From assembly GCA_963717475.1 (NCBI GenBank), contig OY970337.1, positions 1,736,001 to 1,800,000 on the forward strand: a stretch of DNA of 64,000 bases, written 5' to 3'. Position 1 is the stretch's first letter; each line of letters opens with the position of its first letter. Both the position numbers and the translations under genes were made by a program. Shown here piece after piece: positions 16,874 to 24,927 of the stretch. Below the pieces are notes generated by a model. That model worked only from the letters and a program-made list of their open reading frames with translations. It searched no databases and was not told the origin of the DNA. This DNA is from AC-32 sp963717475. GTDB lineage: Bacteria > Actinomycetota > Thermoleophilia > Gaiellales > Gaiellaceae.

Positions 16874-17784
16874 CCCGCGCTCTCCCCTGGCTCGCAGACC
16901 ACGACCGTGCCCGCCAGGAAGTCCGGAAGCGCCCGCCGCCGCCGGTCGAACGGCACCGGCAGGAAGCCCGCGAAGAGCGGCGCGATCGCGAGGATCAAGC
17001 CGACGAAGCGAGCGAGCGAGCGCAGCACCGACACCGAGCCTCCGGACGCCGTGACGACCCGCACGCGCATGACCCGCATCCCCGGGGTCTGGCCCGTGCC
17101 GCTCCAGAAGGCGATGAAGTAGACGGCCCCGATCAGGAGCCAGCCCGCTCCGGCGAGCGTCCCGGCCACCCAGCCCTCATGCGCGCCGCCCGCGAGCGCG
17201 GCGACAAGGCCGATCGCTCCGACCAGCACAGTGAAGCCGAGCTGCACCAGCGCCGCGTCGATCACAAGACCTGCGCCGCGGCTTGCGAGGCCGCCGAAGC
17301 GGCCGTCGCGGTCGATGACGGCGAGCCTGGCCAGGCGTCTGGCCTTGACCTCGACCGCATCGTCGAGCTCTCTCGCCCGGTGGCGGGAGGCGGCCGCGAG
17401 CTCGGCGGCGTATCCGGTCGTCTGCCGCGTGAGCGCACGGCGGACTTCCGGGCCGGAGAGGATCTCGGTCAGCGCCTCGCGGATGGCATCGCTCTGCGCG
17501 AGCCGGGCCGCATACGCCTCCATCACCCGGCCGGTCTCCCCGCTCGAGAGGCGTTCTGCGAGCCGTTCGGCCCGCTCGGCGCTGGGGCCCCCATCATCGG
17601 CCTCGAGCATCCCGGCGACGACACGCTCGACGACCCCGTGCTCGGCGACCAGGCGCCCGATGGTCTCCGGGAGCGGGCCGGACAGCGCGGCATCGAAGGC
17701 CCGCTCCGCTTCGTCGGCGAGCATCCCGCGGCTCGAGCGAGCGGCTGCGCGAACGGGTCCGAACGCCATTCTCATCGTGACCAC
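16870..17784 (-). CDS. RDD-family membrane protein
   Basis: A 304-residue protein. The N-terminal half is helical and soluble (MLADEAERAFDAALSGPLPETIGRLVAEHGVVERVVAGML..). The C-terminal half is an RDD domain with ASRGAGLVIDAALVQLGFTVLVG (RxxGxxxDx motif), GWLLIGAVYFIAFWSGTGQTPGMRVMRVRVV, then VLRSLARFVGLILA and the final DRRRRALPDFLAGTVVV. RDD proteins are poorly defined transporters or accessory membrane proteins. It converges with the PRC-barrel gene (4-bp overlap at 16870-16873). It lies downstream of the CMD-like gene, with a hairpin between them. Confidence 0.82.
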   Translation of the reverse strand: MVTMRMAFGPVRAAARSSRGMLADEAERAFDAALSGPLPETIGRLVAEHGVVERVVAGMLEADDGGPSAERAERLAERLSSGETGRVMEAYAARLAQSDAIREALTEILSGPEVRRALTRQTTGYAAELAAASRHRARELDDAVEVKARRLARLAVIDRDGRFGGLASRGAGLVIDAALVQLGFTVLVGAIGLVAALAGGAHEGWVAGTLAGAGWLLIGAVYFIAFWSGTGQTPGMRVMRVRVVTASGGSVSVLRSLARFVGLILAIAPLFAGFLPVPFDRRRRALPDFLAGTVVVCEPGESAG

Positions 17785-17794
17785 CTGGGTTTCA

Positions 17795-17816
17795 GGGCGG
17801 CTTCCGGGAGCCGCCC
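17795..17816. terminator. GC hairpin between CMD-like and RDD genes
   Basis: GGGCGGCT-tccggg-AGCCGCCC, a perfect 8-bp stem 15 bp after the CMD-like stop, without a clear T tract. Confidence 0.4.
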
Positions 17817-17830
17817 CGAAACGCTGTCGA

Positions 17831-18172
17831 TCAGGCCGCCTCGACCGGCTGGTCGACCTCCTCGAGCGCTGCGAGGCCTGCGAGCTCCTCCAGCGCGAAG
17901 GCGCGGACGAGATTTCCGGCGGCTGCTGCGATGCGCGGAGTGCCGACGATCGGCGCGATCGCCGACAGAAGGCCGGTGACCTCCTCGCCGTCGACGTTGA
18001 CCTCGCCTGCGAGCTTGAGGTTCAGCACGTACGAGATCGGCGGCGCGTCGGTCGCGACGAGCGCAGCGATCCGCGCGAGCATGACCTGCTTGTCGTCGAG
18101 CGTCGTGGCCTCGAACGAAGCCTCCGTCATGCGCGTCAGAAGATCGAGAACAGGTGTCTCGGCCTCGGCCAT
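17831..18172 (-). CDS. Carboxymuconolactone decarboxylase/AhpD-like protein, second copy
   Basis: A 113-residue paralogue of the gene at 12459 (MARIAALVATDAPPISYVLNLKLAGEVNVDGEEVTGLLSAIAPIVGTPRIAAAA against the equivalent APMPSY..VTDREIVGSLVAVLPAVGATRVVAAA). It also lacks a CxxC pair. A good ribosome-binding site (gaaggagga) precedes ATG 18172. It shares the palindrome at 18229-18250 with the divergent amidotransferase gene. Confidence 0.8.
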   Translation of the reverse strand: MAEAETPVLDLLTRMTEASFEATTLDDKQVMLARIAALVATDAPPISYVLNLKLAGEVNVDGEEVTGLLSAIAPIVGTPRIAAAAGNLVRAFALEELAGLAALEEVDQPVEAA

Positions 18173-18228
18173 GGTTCACTCCTCCTTCGTTTGATCTCCC
18201 GATGGAATCGCACCGGGCCCCGCGGGTC

Positions 18229-18250
18229 GTCATCCGATCGGGGCGATGAC
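18229..18250. promoter_or_regulatory. Shared upstream palindrome, copy 7 (divergent)
   Basis: GTCATC-cgatcggggc-GATGAC, with a perfect 6-bp outer dyad, sits between divergent starts at 18172 and 18307, so it could serve both directions. Confidence 0.5.
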
Positions 18251-18306
18251 GCGAAGGCCGCCATCTCCGAGCCTCTGCAAGCGGACCTTCAACGAAGGGA
18301 GAAGAG

Positions 18307-19167
18307 ATGTGCCGCTGGCTCGCTTATTCCGGCTCGCCTGTCTCGCTTCACACCCTGCTCTACAAGCCCCAGCACTCTTTGATCGACCAGAGCCTCCACT
18401 CGAAGCTCGGCGTGGAGACCACGAACGGCGACGGCTTCGGGGTCGGCTGGTACGGCGAGGCTGGCGCGCCCGGCGTGTTCCACAGCGCCGAGCCTGCCTG
18501 GAACGACCGCAACCTGCGCGGCATCGCCGAGCACATCGTCTCCCCGCTCGTCTTCGCCCATATCCGCGCGTCGACGGGCTCCCCAGTGCAGCAGACGAAC
18601 TGCCACCCGTTCCGCTACGGGCGCTGGCTCTGGATGCACAACGGCGGGATCGCCAACTTCCAGGAGATCAAGCGCGACCTCATCCTCGCGGTCGACCCGT
18701 CGCTCTACCCGTCGATCGAGGGCTCGACCGACTCTGAGGTGTTCTTCTACCTCGCGCTCACGCTCGGGCTCGAGGACGACCCGCCGGAGGCGGTTGCGTC
18801 CGCGGTGGGGCTGATCGAAGAGGTCGGCCACAAGCACGGCGTCGAGCACCCGATCCAGATGACGATCGCGACGACCGACGGCACGAGCACCTGGGCGTTC
18901 CGGTATTCGAGCGAGGGAAACTCGCGCTCGCTCTTCTTCTCGACAGATGTACCGACCGTCCGGAAGCTGCATCCCGACCTCGACGTCCTCGAGAACCTGG
19001 ACGACGAGTCGCGGCTGATCGTGTCGGAGCCGTTGCGGGACCTCACCGGCGTCTGGAACCTGGTGCCCGAGTCGATGTACGGCGTCGTCCAGCCCGGCGA
19101 CGACGAGATGCATCCGTTCAAGCCGAAGGCTCCCTCGAGCCCGACGCCAGTGCCGGCCGCAGTGTGA
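18307..19167 (+). CDS. Class II glutamine amidotransferase (YafJ/EgtC-like)
   Basis: A 286-residue Ntn-hydrolase. The nucleophile is Cys2, directly after the initiator Met (MCRWLAYSG). NGDGFGVGWYG, FAHIRASTGSPVQQTNCHPF and MHNGGIANF follow, all in the usual glutaminase order. It lacks a synthetase or synthase partner domain, so the amidated product is unknown. EgtC in ergothioneine synthesis has this fold, but no egtA/B/D gene is near, so that role is not supported. A GAAGGGAGAAGAG ribosome-binding site precedes the start. Confidence 0.88.
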   Translation: MCRWLAYSGSPVSLHTLLYKPQHSLIDQSLHSKLGVETTNGDGFGVGWYGEAGAPGVFHSAEPAWNDRNLRGIAEHIVSPLVFAHIRASTGSPVQQTNCHPFRYGRWLWMHNGGIANFQEIKRDLILAVDPSLYPSIEGSTDSEVFFYLALTLGLEDDPPEAVASAVGLIEEVGHKHGVEHPIQMTIATTDGTSTWAFRYSSEGNSRSLFFSTDVPTVRKLHPDLDVLENLDDESRLIVSEPLRDLTGVWNLVPESMYGVVQPGDDEMHPFKPKAPSSPTPVPAAV

Positions 19168-19194
19168 CGCGAGGAACACGTCGGAGAGTCCTCA

Positions 19195-19224
19195 TAGAAA
19201 AGCCCCGCCGAGGCGGGGCTTTTC
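19195..19224. terminator. Bidirectional intrinsic terminator
   Basis: gaaaAGCCCCGCC-ga-GGCGGGGCTtttc: a perfect 9-bp stem with A and T tracts on the two sides, placed between the amidotransferase (plus) and the 3' end of rnpB (minus), so it can end both transcripts. Confidence 0.85.
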
Positions 19225-19228
19225 CGTA

Positions 19229-19559
<331 letters not shown>

Positions 19560-19572
<13 letters not shown>

Positions 19573-19748
19573 GAGTCCAATTGTAGCCGCGGTTCCGCAG
19601 CCTCTCCGTACTCCGCGCCGCACTCGGGACACCCGATCCCGTCGAGCCGGTGCAGCACGAACTCGCCGCACACAAGGCACTCGTAGCTAGCCCCGCGCAG
19701 GAGCGCGAAGAGCTCCTGCTCGAGGGTGCGGTTGAGCGGCGCGACGGT
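19560..19748 (-). CDS. Zinc-ribbon small protein, start not resolved
   Basis: Reading from just after the lexA stop, the frame gives a short helix (NRTLEQELFALLRGASYE) and a rubredoxin-like four-cysteine knuckle CLVC-x12-CPEC, ending at TGA 19560 inside the rnpB 5' end. It is in the same frame as lexA, and only the lexA TGA separates them. No ATG, GTG or TTG lies before the cysteines. A GTG overlapping the lexA stop (cTGTGA) is in another frame and would need a 1-nt indel. It is probably a real small gene whose start is damaged or non-standard. Confidence 0.45.
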
Positions 19749-19751
19749 GGC

Positions 19752-20378
19752 TCACAGCGAGCGGAACACTCCCGTGACGACGCCGAGGATCTGGACGTGG
19801 TCGGCGTAGATCGGCTCGAGCGCGTCGTTCTCCGGCTGCAGGCGGATCCGCCCGTTCTCGCGGAAGAAACGCTTCACGGTCGCCTCGTCGGCGACCTCGT
19901 CCTCGCCGGCGAGCGCGACGACGATCTCGCCGTCGCGGGCGGTCTGCTCGCGGCGCACGACGACCAGGTCGCCCTCGAGGATCCCCGCGTTGATCATGGA
20001 GTCGCCCTTGACGCGGAGCAGGAACTCCTCGCCCCCACGCGCGAGCGGCTCGGGGACCGCGAGGTAGTCCTCGACGTTCTGGTCCGCGAGCAGCGGGCCG
20101 CCGGCTGCGATCTCGCCGACGAGGGGAAGCCGGTGCACGTCTTCCGCCGCGGCGGGCGCTGCCTGCTTCGGGTCGCGGCGCAGCTCGAGGGCGCGCGGCT
20201 TCGTCGGATCGCGCTTGATCAGCCCGGCGCGCTCCAGGTTGGCGAGGTGCGCGTGCACGGTCGACGGCGATGCGAGCCCGACCGCCTCGCCGATCTCGCG
20301 CACCGTCGGCGGGTAGCCGTGGTCGTCGACGTAGTCGGTCAAGAACTTCCAGATCTCCTGCTGGCGTCCGGTCAGCAT
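19752..20378 (-). CDS. lexA: SOS-response repressor/autoprotease LexA
   Basis: Represses DNA-damage genes and cuts itself when RecA filaments form. The 208 residues contain an N-terminal winged helix (MLTGRQQEIWKFLTDYVDDHGYPPTVREIGEAVG.. SPSTVHAHL), the self-cleavage Ala92-Gly93 in EIAAGGP, the catalytic Ser127 (GDSM) and Lys169 (VKRFF). A consensus SOS box is 29 bp upstream, so it is autoregulated. Normal length, frame intact. Confidence 0.97.
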   Translation of the reverse strand: MLTGRQQEIWKFLTDYVDDHGYPPTVREIGEAVGLASPSTVHAHLANLERAGLIKRDPTKPRALELRRDPKQAAPAAAEDVHRLPLVGEIAAGGPLLADQNVEDYLAVPEPLARGGEEFLLRVKGDSMINAGILEGDLVVVRREQTARDGEIVVALAGEDEVADEATVKRFFRENGRIRLQPENDALEPIYADHVQILGVVTGVFRSL

Positions 20379-20406
20379 CTCGTCTCCTGGTTGGGGAACG
20401 GGGGGA

Positions 20407-20420
20407 CGAACGTATGTTCG
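20407..20420. promoter_or_regulatory. SOS box (LexA operator)
   Basis: cgaacgtatgttcg matches the Gram-positive/actinobacterial consensus CGAACNNNNGTTCG exactly, and is a full palindrome in its outer arms. It lies 29 bp upstream of the lexA start. Confidence 0.92.
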
Positions 20421-20463
20421 CCACCGAGAGTAGCCGTCCTCCCGGACGGCGTCAAGGAAGTCC

Positions 20464-21126
20464 CTAGAGCCTGCGGAGCGAGTAGTGCACCGACCACGCC
20501 AGCAGCAGGATCATCACCGGCGTCCCGGTGAGGAAGCTGACGAGCAGGAAGCTCTCGAGGCTGCCGTTCAGGAGCGCGCCCAGGCGGAGGGCGCTGCGGC
20601 CGAGGAAGTACAGGCCCCAGACGACCGACTCCACGCCGAAGACGCGCTTGAACTCAGGCGTCTCCCGGAACTCCTCGGGGAACGGATACCAGGCGCACGC
20701 GAGCGCGCCGGCGAGCGGCCGCCCGATTGCGACCGAGACCAGGAACGCGAGACCCCAGGCCGCCGCGATCAGCACCGGCTGGGCGAGGTAGACCGTGGTG
20801 CTATGGGAGGCCAGGCCGGTGATCGACTGCAGCGCGACGAAGGCGAGCGCGATCCTCGCCAGCAGCCCGTCGCGTCCCGCGCGGCGCTCGTACAGGTAGA
20901 CGAGGACCGAGGCAGCGGCCCCGGCCGCGATCGCCACGGCCAGGCCTTCGAGCTTCAGTCCCGCGTAGAAGGCGGCGAGCGGCACGAAGCCCTCCCGCAG
21001 GAATCCGGGTACGCCGGTCCGGAAGATCGACCAGAACGTGGGCTCGGCCGGCGCGTGCTCCAGCGGCGGGGGCTCGCTCAGGCTGCCTTCTGCTTGCGCA
21101 GGCGCTGAAGCTGCTGCTCGCACCAT
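20464..21126 (-). CDS. VC0807/DUF3159-like membrane protein
   Basis: About 220 residues with five to six hydrophobic segments (VPLAAFYAGLKLEGLAVAIAAGAAASVLVYLYERR, LLARIALAFVALQSITGLA, LAQPVLIAAAWGLAFLVSVAIGRPLAGALA, VFGVESVVWGLYFLGRSAL, FLLVSFLTGTPVMILLLAWSVHY). The arrangement YERR..GRDGLLARI..IGRPL and PFPEEFRETPEFKRVF is typical of the VC0807-like/DUF3159 family of unknown function. Start ATG 21126 overlaps the padR 3' end by 49 bp, suggesting a padR operon in which the membrane protein may be the regulated target. Confidence 0.7.
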   Translation of the reverse strand: MVRAAASAPAQAEGSLSEPPPLEHAPAEPTFWSIFRTGVPGFLREGFVPLAAFYAGLKLEGLAVAIAAGAAASVLVYLYERRAGRDGLLARIALAFVALQSITGLASHSTTVYLAQPVLIAAAWGLAFLVSVAIGRPLAGALACAWYPFPEEFRETPEFKRVFGVESVVWGLYFLGRSALRLGALLNGSLESFLLVSFLTGTPVMILLLAWSVHYSLRRL

Positions 21127-21602
21127 TTGGCCCCCCACTCGTTGAAGTCGATCCCCCACTGCAAGACGAGCTGGTCGAAGGTCGGATCCGTCTCCGGCGG
21201 AGTGCCGATCGCGCGCAGAACCTCCAGGTAGCGCTCGTGCCCGTGCTTGCGGCCGGCGAGCAACTGCAGCGCCTGCTCGCGCGGCAAGGCCTCGGCGAAG
21301 AAGAGCCGTAGCAGCGACTCGTCGCGATACTCGATCGTCGTCGCCGAGCCGAGCAGCCACTCGCGGAGCGCGTCTCTACCGGCAGCGGTCAGGCGATAGA
21401 CGCGGCGCGTGCGGCCGCCGTTCGGAGCGTCCTCGCCCTCGATCAGGCCCTCTCGCTCGAGGCGGCGCAGCTCGGGATAGATCTGGCCGTAGCTCCCCGC
21501 CCAGAAGAATCTCGTCGAGCGGTCGACGGTCGCCTTCATGTCGTACCCGGAGAACGGCTTGTGAGCGAGGAGGCCGAGGATGACGGGTGTGATCGAGGAC
21601 AT
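21078..21602 (-). CDS. PadR-family transcriptional regulator
   Basis: A 174-residue repressor. The N-terminal winged helix (MSSITPVILGLLAHKPFSGYDMKATVDRSTRFFWAGSYGQIYPELRRLEREGLI and RVYRLTAAGRDALREWL) is followed by a C-terminal helical dimerisation domain of the PadR/Vir type (LLRLFFAEALPREQALQLLAGRKHGHERYL). A perfect AT-rich inverted repeat just upstream is a likely autoregulatory operator. Confidence 0.93.
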   Translation of the reverse strand: MSSITPVILGLLAHKPFSGYDMKATVDRSTRFFWAGSYGQIYPELRRLEREGLIEGEDAPNGGRTRRVYRLTAAGRDALREWLLGSATTIEYRDESLLRLFFAEALPREQALQLLAGRKHGHERYLEVLRAIGTPPETDPTFDQLVLQWGIDFNEWGAKWCEQQLQRLRKQKAA

Positions 21603-21611
21603 GCCTCATGA

Positions 21612-21634
21612 AGATATATCGTCGAGATATATCT
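21612..21634. promoter_or_regulatory. Putative PadR operator
   Basis: AGATATATC-gtcga-GATATATCT, a perfect 9-bp inverted repeat starting 10 bp upstream of padR and 72 bp before the YCII gene. PadR operators are commonly ATAT-type palindromes. Its AT-richness stands out sharply from the surrounding DNA. Confidence 0.75.
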
Positions 21635-21705
21635 GTCAAGCCGCACCGAGAACTCATCGGGCTCGGCAAAAATCCGGCTTCACTTCGTCAGAAAGGAGTC
21701 GTGAG

Positions 21706-22056
21706 ATGCCGCGGTATCTGATCTCGTTCGACGACGGCGCGATGGACCACATCCCCGACGAGGAGGGGCCCGCCGTAGGAGAGGCGGCGCACGCGGTAAT
21801 CCGGGAAGCCCAGGACGCCGGGGTATGGGTGTTCGCCGGGGGTGTGTATCCCCACGATGAGGTGAGCGTCAAGGTGGTCGCCCCCGATGGGACGGTCACC
21901 GACGGCGCGGAGAGCAAGGCGTACATCGCCGGAATCACGATCATCGACGTCCCCTCGATCGAGGAGGCGCTGCAGTGGGCTACCAAGATCGCCGCTGCCT
22001 GCCGCTGTGCCCAAGAAGTCCGCGAGTTCGGACCTGACCCGGCCGTGGGCAACTGA
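21706..22056 (+). CDS. YCII-related protein, 116 aa
   Basis: Ferredoxin-like dimeric alpha-beta barrel of the YCII/DGPF family: MPRYLISFDDGAM.., GEAAHAVIREAQDAGVWVFAGGVYPHDEVSVKVVAPDGTVTDGAESKAYIAGITIIDVPSIEEALQWATKIAAACRCAQEVREF. Such proteins often sit beside sigma factors of the ECF41/SigJ type; none is seen here. A strong AAAGGAG ribosome-binding site precedes ATG 21706. It faces padR across the ATAT operator and could be a PadR target. It is immediately followed by the first repeat of the cassette-like array. Confidence 0.82.
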   Translation: MPRYLISFDDGAMDHIPDEEGPAVGEAAHAVIREAQDAGVWVFAGGVYPHDEVSVKVVAPDGTVTDGAESKAYIAGITIIDVPSIEEALQWATKIAAACRCAQEVREFGPDPAVGN

Positions 22057-22064
22057 TCGGGCGC

Positions 22065-22118
22065 GTTGGGCCGGTCGGCTGGGCCAGCGTGCCGGACTGT
22101 CACTCGAACCCGGACAAC
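22065..22118 (+). repeat. Array repeat A (structured ~45-bp element)
   Basis: Conserved centre CTGGGCCAGCGTGCCGGACT then GTCACTCGAAC, flanked by arms GTTG..CCGG and CCGG..CAAC that can pair. It is the first of six same-strand copies, and lies just after the YCII gene. Confidence 0.55.
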
Positions 22119-22152
22119 TAGAGGACCCTTGCAGCATGTAGCTGCTCGGTCA

Positions 22153-22172
22153 CCGCCCCAAGGTCGGGGCGG
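22153..22172. terminator. GC hairpin
   Basis: CCGCCCC-aaggtc-GGGGCGG between repeat A and the methyltransferase; a perfect 7-bp stem with no T tract, so the terminator role is uncertain. Confidence 0.4.
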
Positions 22173-22213
22173 CTCCGTGGGACTAGGGAGCGGCGTCAGA
22201 GTAGCTTGAACGA

Positions 22214-22960
22214 ATGTTGCGCGTTCTCCGGCCCGATCAAGACGCGTTCGGACATCTGCTGACGGATGCCGCCGCCGGACGGCGAGTGATCGAGGTCGTC
22301 GAGCGGGATGACGGCTGCGTCTTCACGGGCGATCCTTCCTACTACCTCGCGCCGTTCCGGCGCTGGTGGCCGCAGGAGCGTCGGGCGATGCGCTTCGTGC
22401 GCGGCCGCGTCCTGGACGTCGGTTGCGGTGCGGGGCGCGTCAGCCTTCATCTTCAGGAGCGGGGCTTGGACGTGGTCGGGATCGACGTCTCTCCGCTCGC
22501 CGTTCAGGTAGCTCGGCACCGCGGCGCCGTCGACGCACGGGTCGGAACGATCGACGCGGTAGTCGAGGCCGACGAGCAGTTCGACACGATCCTTTTGCTC
22601 GGGAACAACCTCGGCCTCTTGGGCGGCGAACAGCATGGGCAACGACTACTCCGGAAGCTCGTGCGCCTCTCGAGCGCAAAGGGGCGAATCCTTGCTGGCT
22701 CCTACGATCCGTATGAGGGCGCGTCGGAACTTGCGCGGCGCTACCAGGCACGCAACCGCGACCGCGGCAAGATGGGTGGCGTGGAACGCCTGCGCGTCCG
22801 GTATCGGCAGTACGCAACCCCCTGGTACGAGGTCCTGTTCGCGTCACGCGATGAGGTCGCACATTTGGCCTCGGAAAGCGGCTGGACCGTGAAGCAGTTC
22901 GTTGGCGACGGCGCCGGTTACGTCGCCGTGCTCGATCTCGCTTCAAGCTTTGAACGGTAG
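22214..22960 (+). CDS. SAM-dependent class I methyltransferase
   Basis: A 248-residue Rossmann-fold methyltransferase. SAM-binding motif I is GRVLDVGCGAGRVSLHLQERG (about residues 65-85), then DVVGIDVSPLAVQVARHRG (acidic loop), then FDTILLLGNNLGLLGG (motif IV-like). The C-terminus has VRYRQYATPWYEVLFASRDEV. The substrate is not evident. It is the first gene unit of the repeat-bounded array, between copies A and B. Its codons look less G+C-biased than the flanks by eye. Confidence 0.85.
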   Translation: MLRVLRPDQDAFGHLLTDAAAGRRVIEVVERDDGCVFTGDPSYYLAPFRRWWPQERRAMRFVRGRVLDVGCGAGRVSLHLQERGLDVVGIDVSPLAVQVARHRGAVDARVGTIDAVVEADEQFDTILLLGNNLGLLGGEQHGQRLLRKLVRLSSAKGRILAGSYDPYEGASELARRYQARNRDRGKMGGVERLRVRYRQYATPWYEVLFASRDEVAHLASESGWTVKQFVGDGAGYVAVLDLASSFER

Positions 22961-22971
22961 TCGGACGAGCG

Positions 22972-23015
22972 GGTGGCTCCCCCGGGCAGCGTTCGGGAAT
23001 GACCCCTGGAGCGCC
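22972..23015 (+). repeat. Array repeat B
   Basis: Centre CCGGGCAGCGTTCGGGAATG then ACCCC, arms GG-tg-GCTCC and GGAGC-g-CC. It is in the 62-bp gap between the methyltransferase and acetyltransferase stops. Confidence 0.5.
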
Positions 23016-23022
23016 GATCGCC

Positions 23023-23691
23023 TCAACCGTGATGACCGACGTGAGCCCTTGCCGGAGGCCTACGCATCGGCCAAACCGGCGGACCGCCTTCTGGCAGTTC
23101 AAACACACCCATGTGCTCGAAGCCGAGCCGCTCGTACAGTGCGGCGCTACGCTCGCTGCTGGCCTCGATGTACGTCGGTAGCCCAGCCGAATCGGCTTTC
23201 TCCAGCGTCGGCTGCATGAGCATCGATCCCACGCCCTGACCCTGCAGAGCGGTGCGCACCCCGACCGTTCGGACGTAGAAGTGAGGCTCACGTAGGTGTC
23301 GCTTCTCCATCGCGCGCTGCACTCTTATCGCCCGCGGGAATCGCGTCCTGAACGCCCACACCCACCTGAGTGCCTCCCTCCCCGTCATGGACTTCGGCAT
23401 CTCCCAGGCACCGGGTGGCAGCTCGGCCACCGCGCCGTCGTACCCGGACGTCGTCCACACGGTCCCCCCGTTCGCCAGTACGTACAGCTCCATCTCAACC
23501 GCAAGCATCTTTCGGAGCCGCGCCTCCTGCCGCAGGCGGCCAGGCCGAAGGAACGTGAACACCGGGTCGTTGACAAACGCGTCCGCCAGCGCCGCCGCCA
23601 CCTTCGGCACCTCATCCGCGGCCGCTGTCCGGACTTCGGTCGGTCTCAACGCGGCGATCATATGCTCGCTTCGAAGACCGATCTGAGTCAT
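23023..23691 (-). CDS. GNAT-family N-acetyltransferase
   Basis: About 222 residues with a GNAT fold. The acetyl-CoA loop is FYVRTVGVRTALQGQGVGSMLMQPTLEKAD (motif A, Q/RxxGxG/A), followed by LPTYIEASSERSAALYERLGFEHMGVFELPEGGPPVWPMRR (motif B). The N-terminal part carries a variable acceptor region. The acceptor is unknown. ATG 23691 is chosen because repeat C begins 5 bp upstream; a longer start (23736) would translate the repeat itself. Confidence 0.82.
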   Translation of the reverse strand: MTQIGLRSEHMIAALRPTEVRTAAADEVPKVAAALADAFVNDPVFTFLRPGRLRQEARLRKMLAVEMELYVLANGGTVWTTSGYDGAVAELPPGAWEMPKSMTGREALRWVWAFRTRFPRAIRVQRAMEKRHLREPHFYVRTVGVRTALQGQGVGSMLMQPTLEKADSAGLPTYIEASSERSAALYERLGFEHMGVFELPEGGPPVWPMRRPPARAHVGHHG

Positions 23692-23695
23692 GCGA

Positions 23696-23740
23696 GCCCT
23701 CGCTTGGGCCAGTGTTCCGGAATGACGCCTGAGCAACGGC
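23696..23740 (+). repeat. Array repeat C
   Basis: Centre TTGGGCCAGTGTTCCGGAAT then GACGCC, arms GCCCTCGCTT and TGAGCAACGGC that pair with two mismatches. It separates the acetyltransferase from the phosphotransferase gene. Confidence 0.55.
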
Positions 23741-23778
23741 CTCAGCCGGGGCTGATCGAAAAGCGCGCGGCCGACGGA

Positions 23779-24774
23779 CTACGACGAGAGTTCAGCCCGG
23801 CGCGACCACCAGGCCTCGGCGGCGGTCATTGCGCTCTCGGCCTGGTGGATGCCGTCGCCCACGAGCCCTGCGGTGGCGGCCCAGTGCAAGGGTACAAGGG
23901 CTAGAGCCCCGGGGAGCCAGCGGTGCTCGTCGGGAGTCAGCGGTTCCGGAGCCGTGCTTTCGTAGGCGTCGAGCAGTCGTCGCGGCTCGAGCAATTCAAC
24001 GGGCTGGCCCACGCCATCGGGGCCGCTCTGTGCGACGTGGTTCAGGCTGCCCGCGATGTCGTACAGCCGCTCCCTGACCCTCGCAAAATCCAGGTCGAAG
24101 GTGGCCCATGAGCCGTCTGACAGTTCTCCCGCGTTGCCCAATTTGTAGTCCCCATGAATCGGAGTGCATGGCAGTTCGACCTCCTTCCGGAGCTTGGAGA
24201 GCTCGCCAGTCAGTTGGCGCATCCGACGCACGACCGGCTCGCTGCGGGGTCCGAGCCTGCGGCGTGTGAAGCCGACCGAGTAACGCAGTTGGCCGAAGGT
24301 TCTGTGGTCGTCGAGGGGTTCGGGCGGACCGGGCTCCCAGACTGCTTTGAGCGCAGTGTGAAGGCGTCCGAGCTCCTCGAATAGGCGGACGTAGGAGTCC
24401 TCGTCCGCCCGTGGCTGGACGTGATCGATGAACTCCTCAAGCTCAGCCCAACGATCAGCGACCCTCAGGAGGTCGCAGCCGGAAATCGGAATCGGCCGAG
24501 CGACGCGGACTTGCGTCCCCTGGAGCCGCTCCCGCAGGCGCCGCAGTCCCGCGACCCGGCCGCGGCGGACCCAGGGCCTGTGAACCCGGAGGACAACCGG
24601 GGGCTCAGCGTCTATCCGCAGGTTGAGGTTGAACGCACCGCCGAGGTCTGCCCATCCGGCCCCTCGCGCGACGCGGTCGATCAGGGCCAAGACGGCCGGG
24701 TCATCTGGGCTGGTTCTAGGTCCGAACCAGCGCGGCAAGGGAGGGGGAGAGGTCGAAGCTTCGACTCCGGTCAT
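23779..24774 (-). CDS. Aminoglycoside phosphotransferase (APH)-family protein
   Basis: A 331-residue kinase-like phosphotransferase (PF01636 type). The catalytic loop is PCTPIHGDYKLGNAG (HGD with the following N), and the metal-binding segment is ATFDLDFARVRERLYDIAG (DxD). The N-lobe nucleotide strand is AFNLNLRIDAEPPVVLRVHRPWV. Family members phosphorylate aminoglycosides, homoserine, choline or other small alcohols; the substrate is unknown and resistance should not be assumed. ATG 24774 (MTGVEASTSPPPLPRWFG) is used. It is bounded by repeats C and D. Confidence 0.82.
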   Translation of the reverse strand: MTGVEASTSPPPLPRWFGPRTSPDDPAVLALIDRVARGAGWADLGGAFNLNLRIDAEPPVVLRVHRPWVRRGRVAGLRRLRERLQGTQVRVARPIPISGCDLLRVADRWAELEEFIDHVQPRADEDSYVRLFEELGRLHTALKAVWEPGPPEPLDDHRTFGQLRYSVGFTRRRLGPRSEPVVRRMRQLTGELSKLRKEVELPCTPIHGDYKLGNAGELSDGSWATFDLDFARVRERLYDIAGSLNHVAQSGPDGVGQPVELLEPRRLLDAYESTAPEPLTPDEHRWLPGALALVPLHWAATAGLVGDGIHQAESAMTAAEAWWSRRAELSS

Positions 24775-24927
24775 GGCAATGGCCCACCAGCGCACCCGAC
24801 GAAGGGTCCGCCAGCGAACCCATCCTCCTCGACGCGGGTCGAATCGTGCCACGCATGTGCCGTTCAGGGGTCTCGCTCGAGGATCAGCCGCACATGTCTG
24901 CCGTTCCGCGCCGCCCGACACTCTCCA

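Noticed and set aside
18307..19167. EgtC of ergothioneine biosynthesis
   Set aside because: The fold fits, but no egtA, egtB or egtD gene is adjacent and the protein also fits YafJ-like amidotransferases, so no specific role is claimed.
19748..19752. Selenocysteine readthrough of the lexA TGA into the zinc-ribbon frame
   Set aside because: LexA ends at its normal C-terminus and has no family history of Sec. An indel or odd start for a separate small gene is simpler.
23779..24774. An aminoglycoside-resistance gene
   Set aside because: Only the general APH fold is visible. Family members act on many substrates, and nothing here points to an antibiotic.
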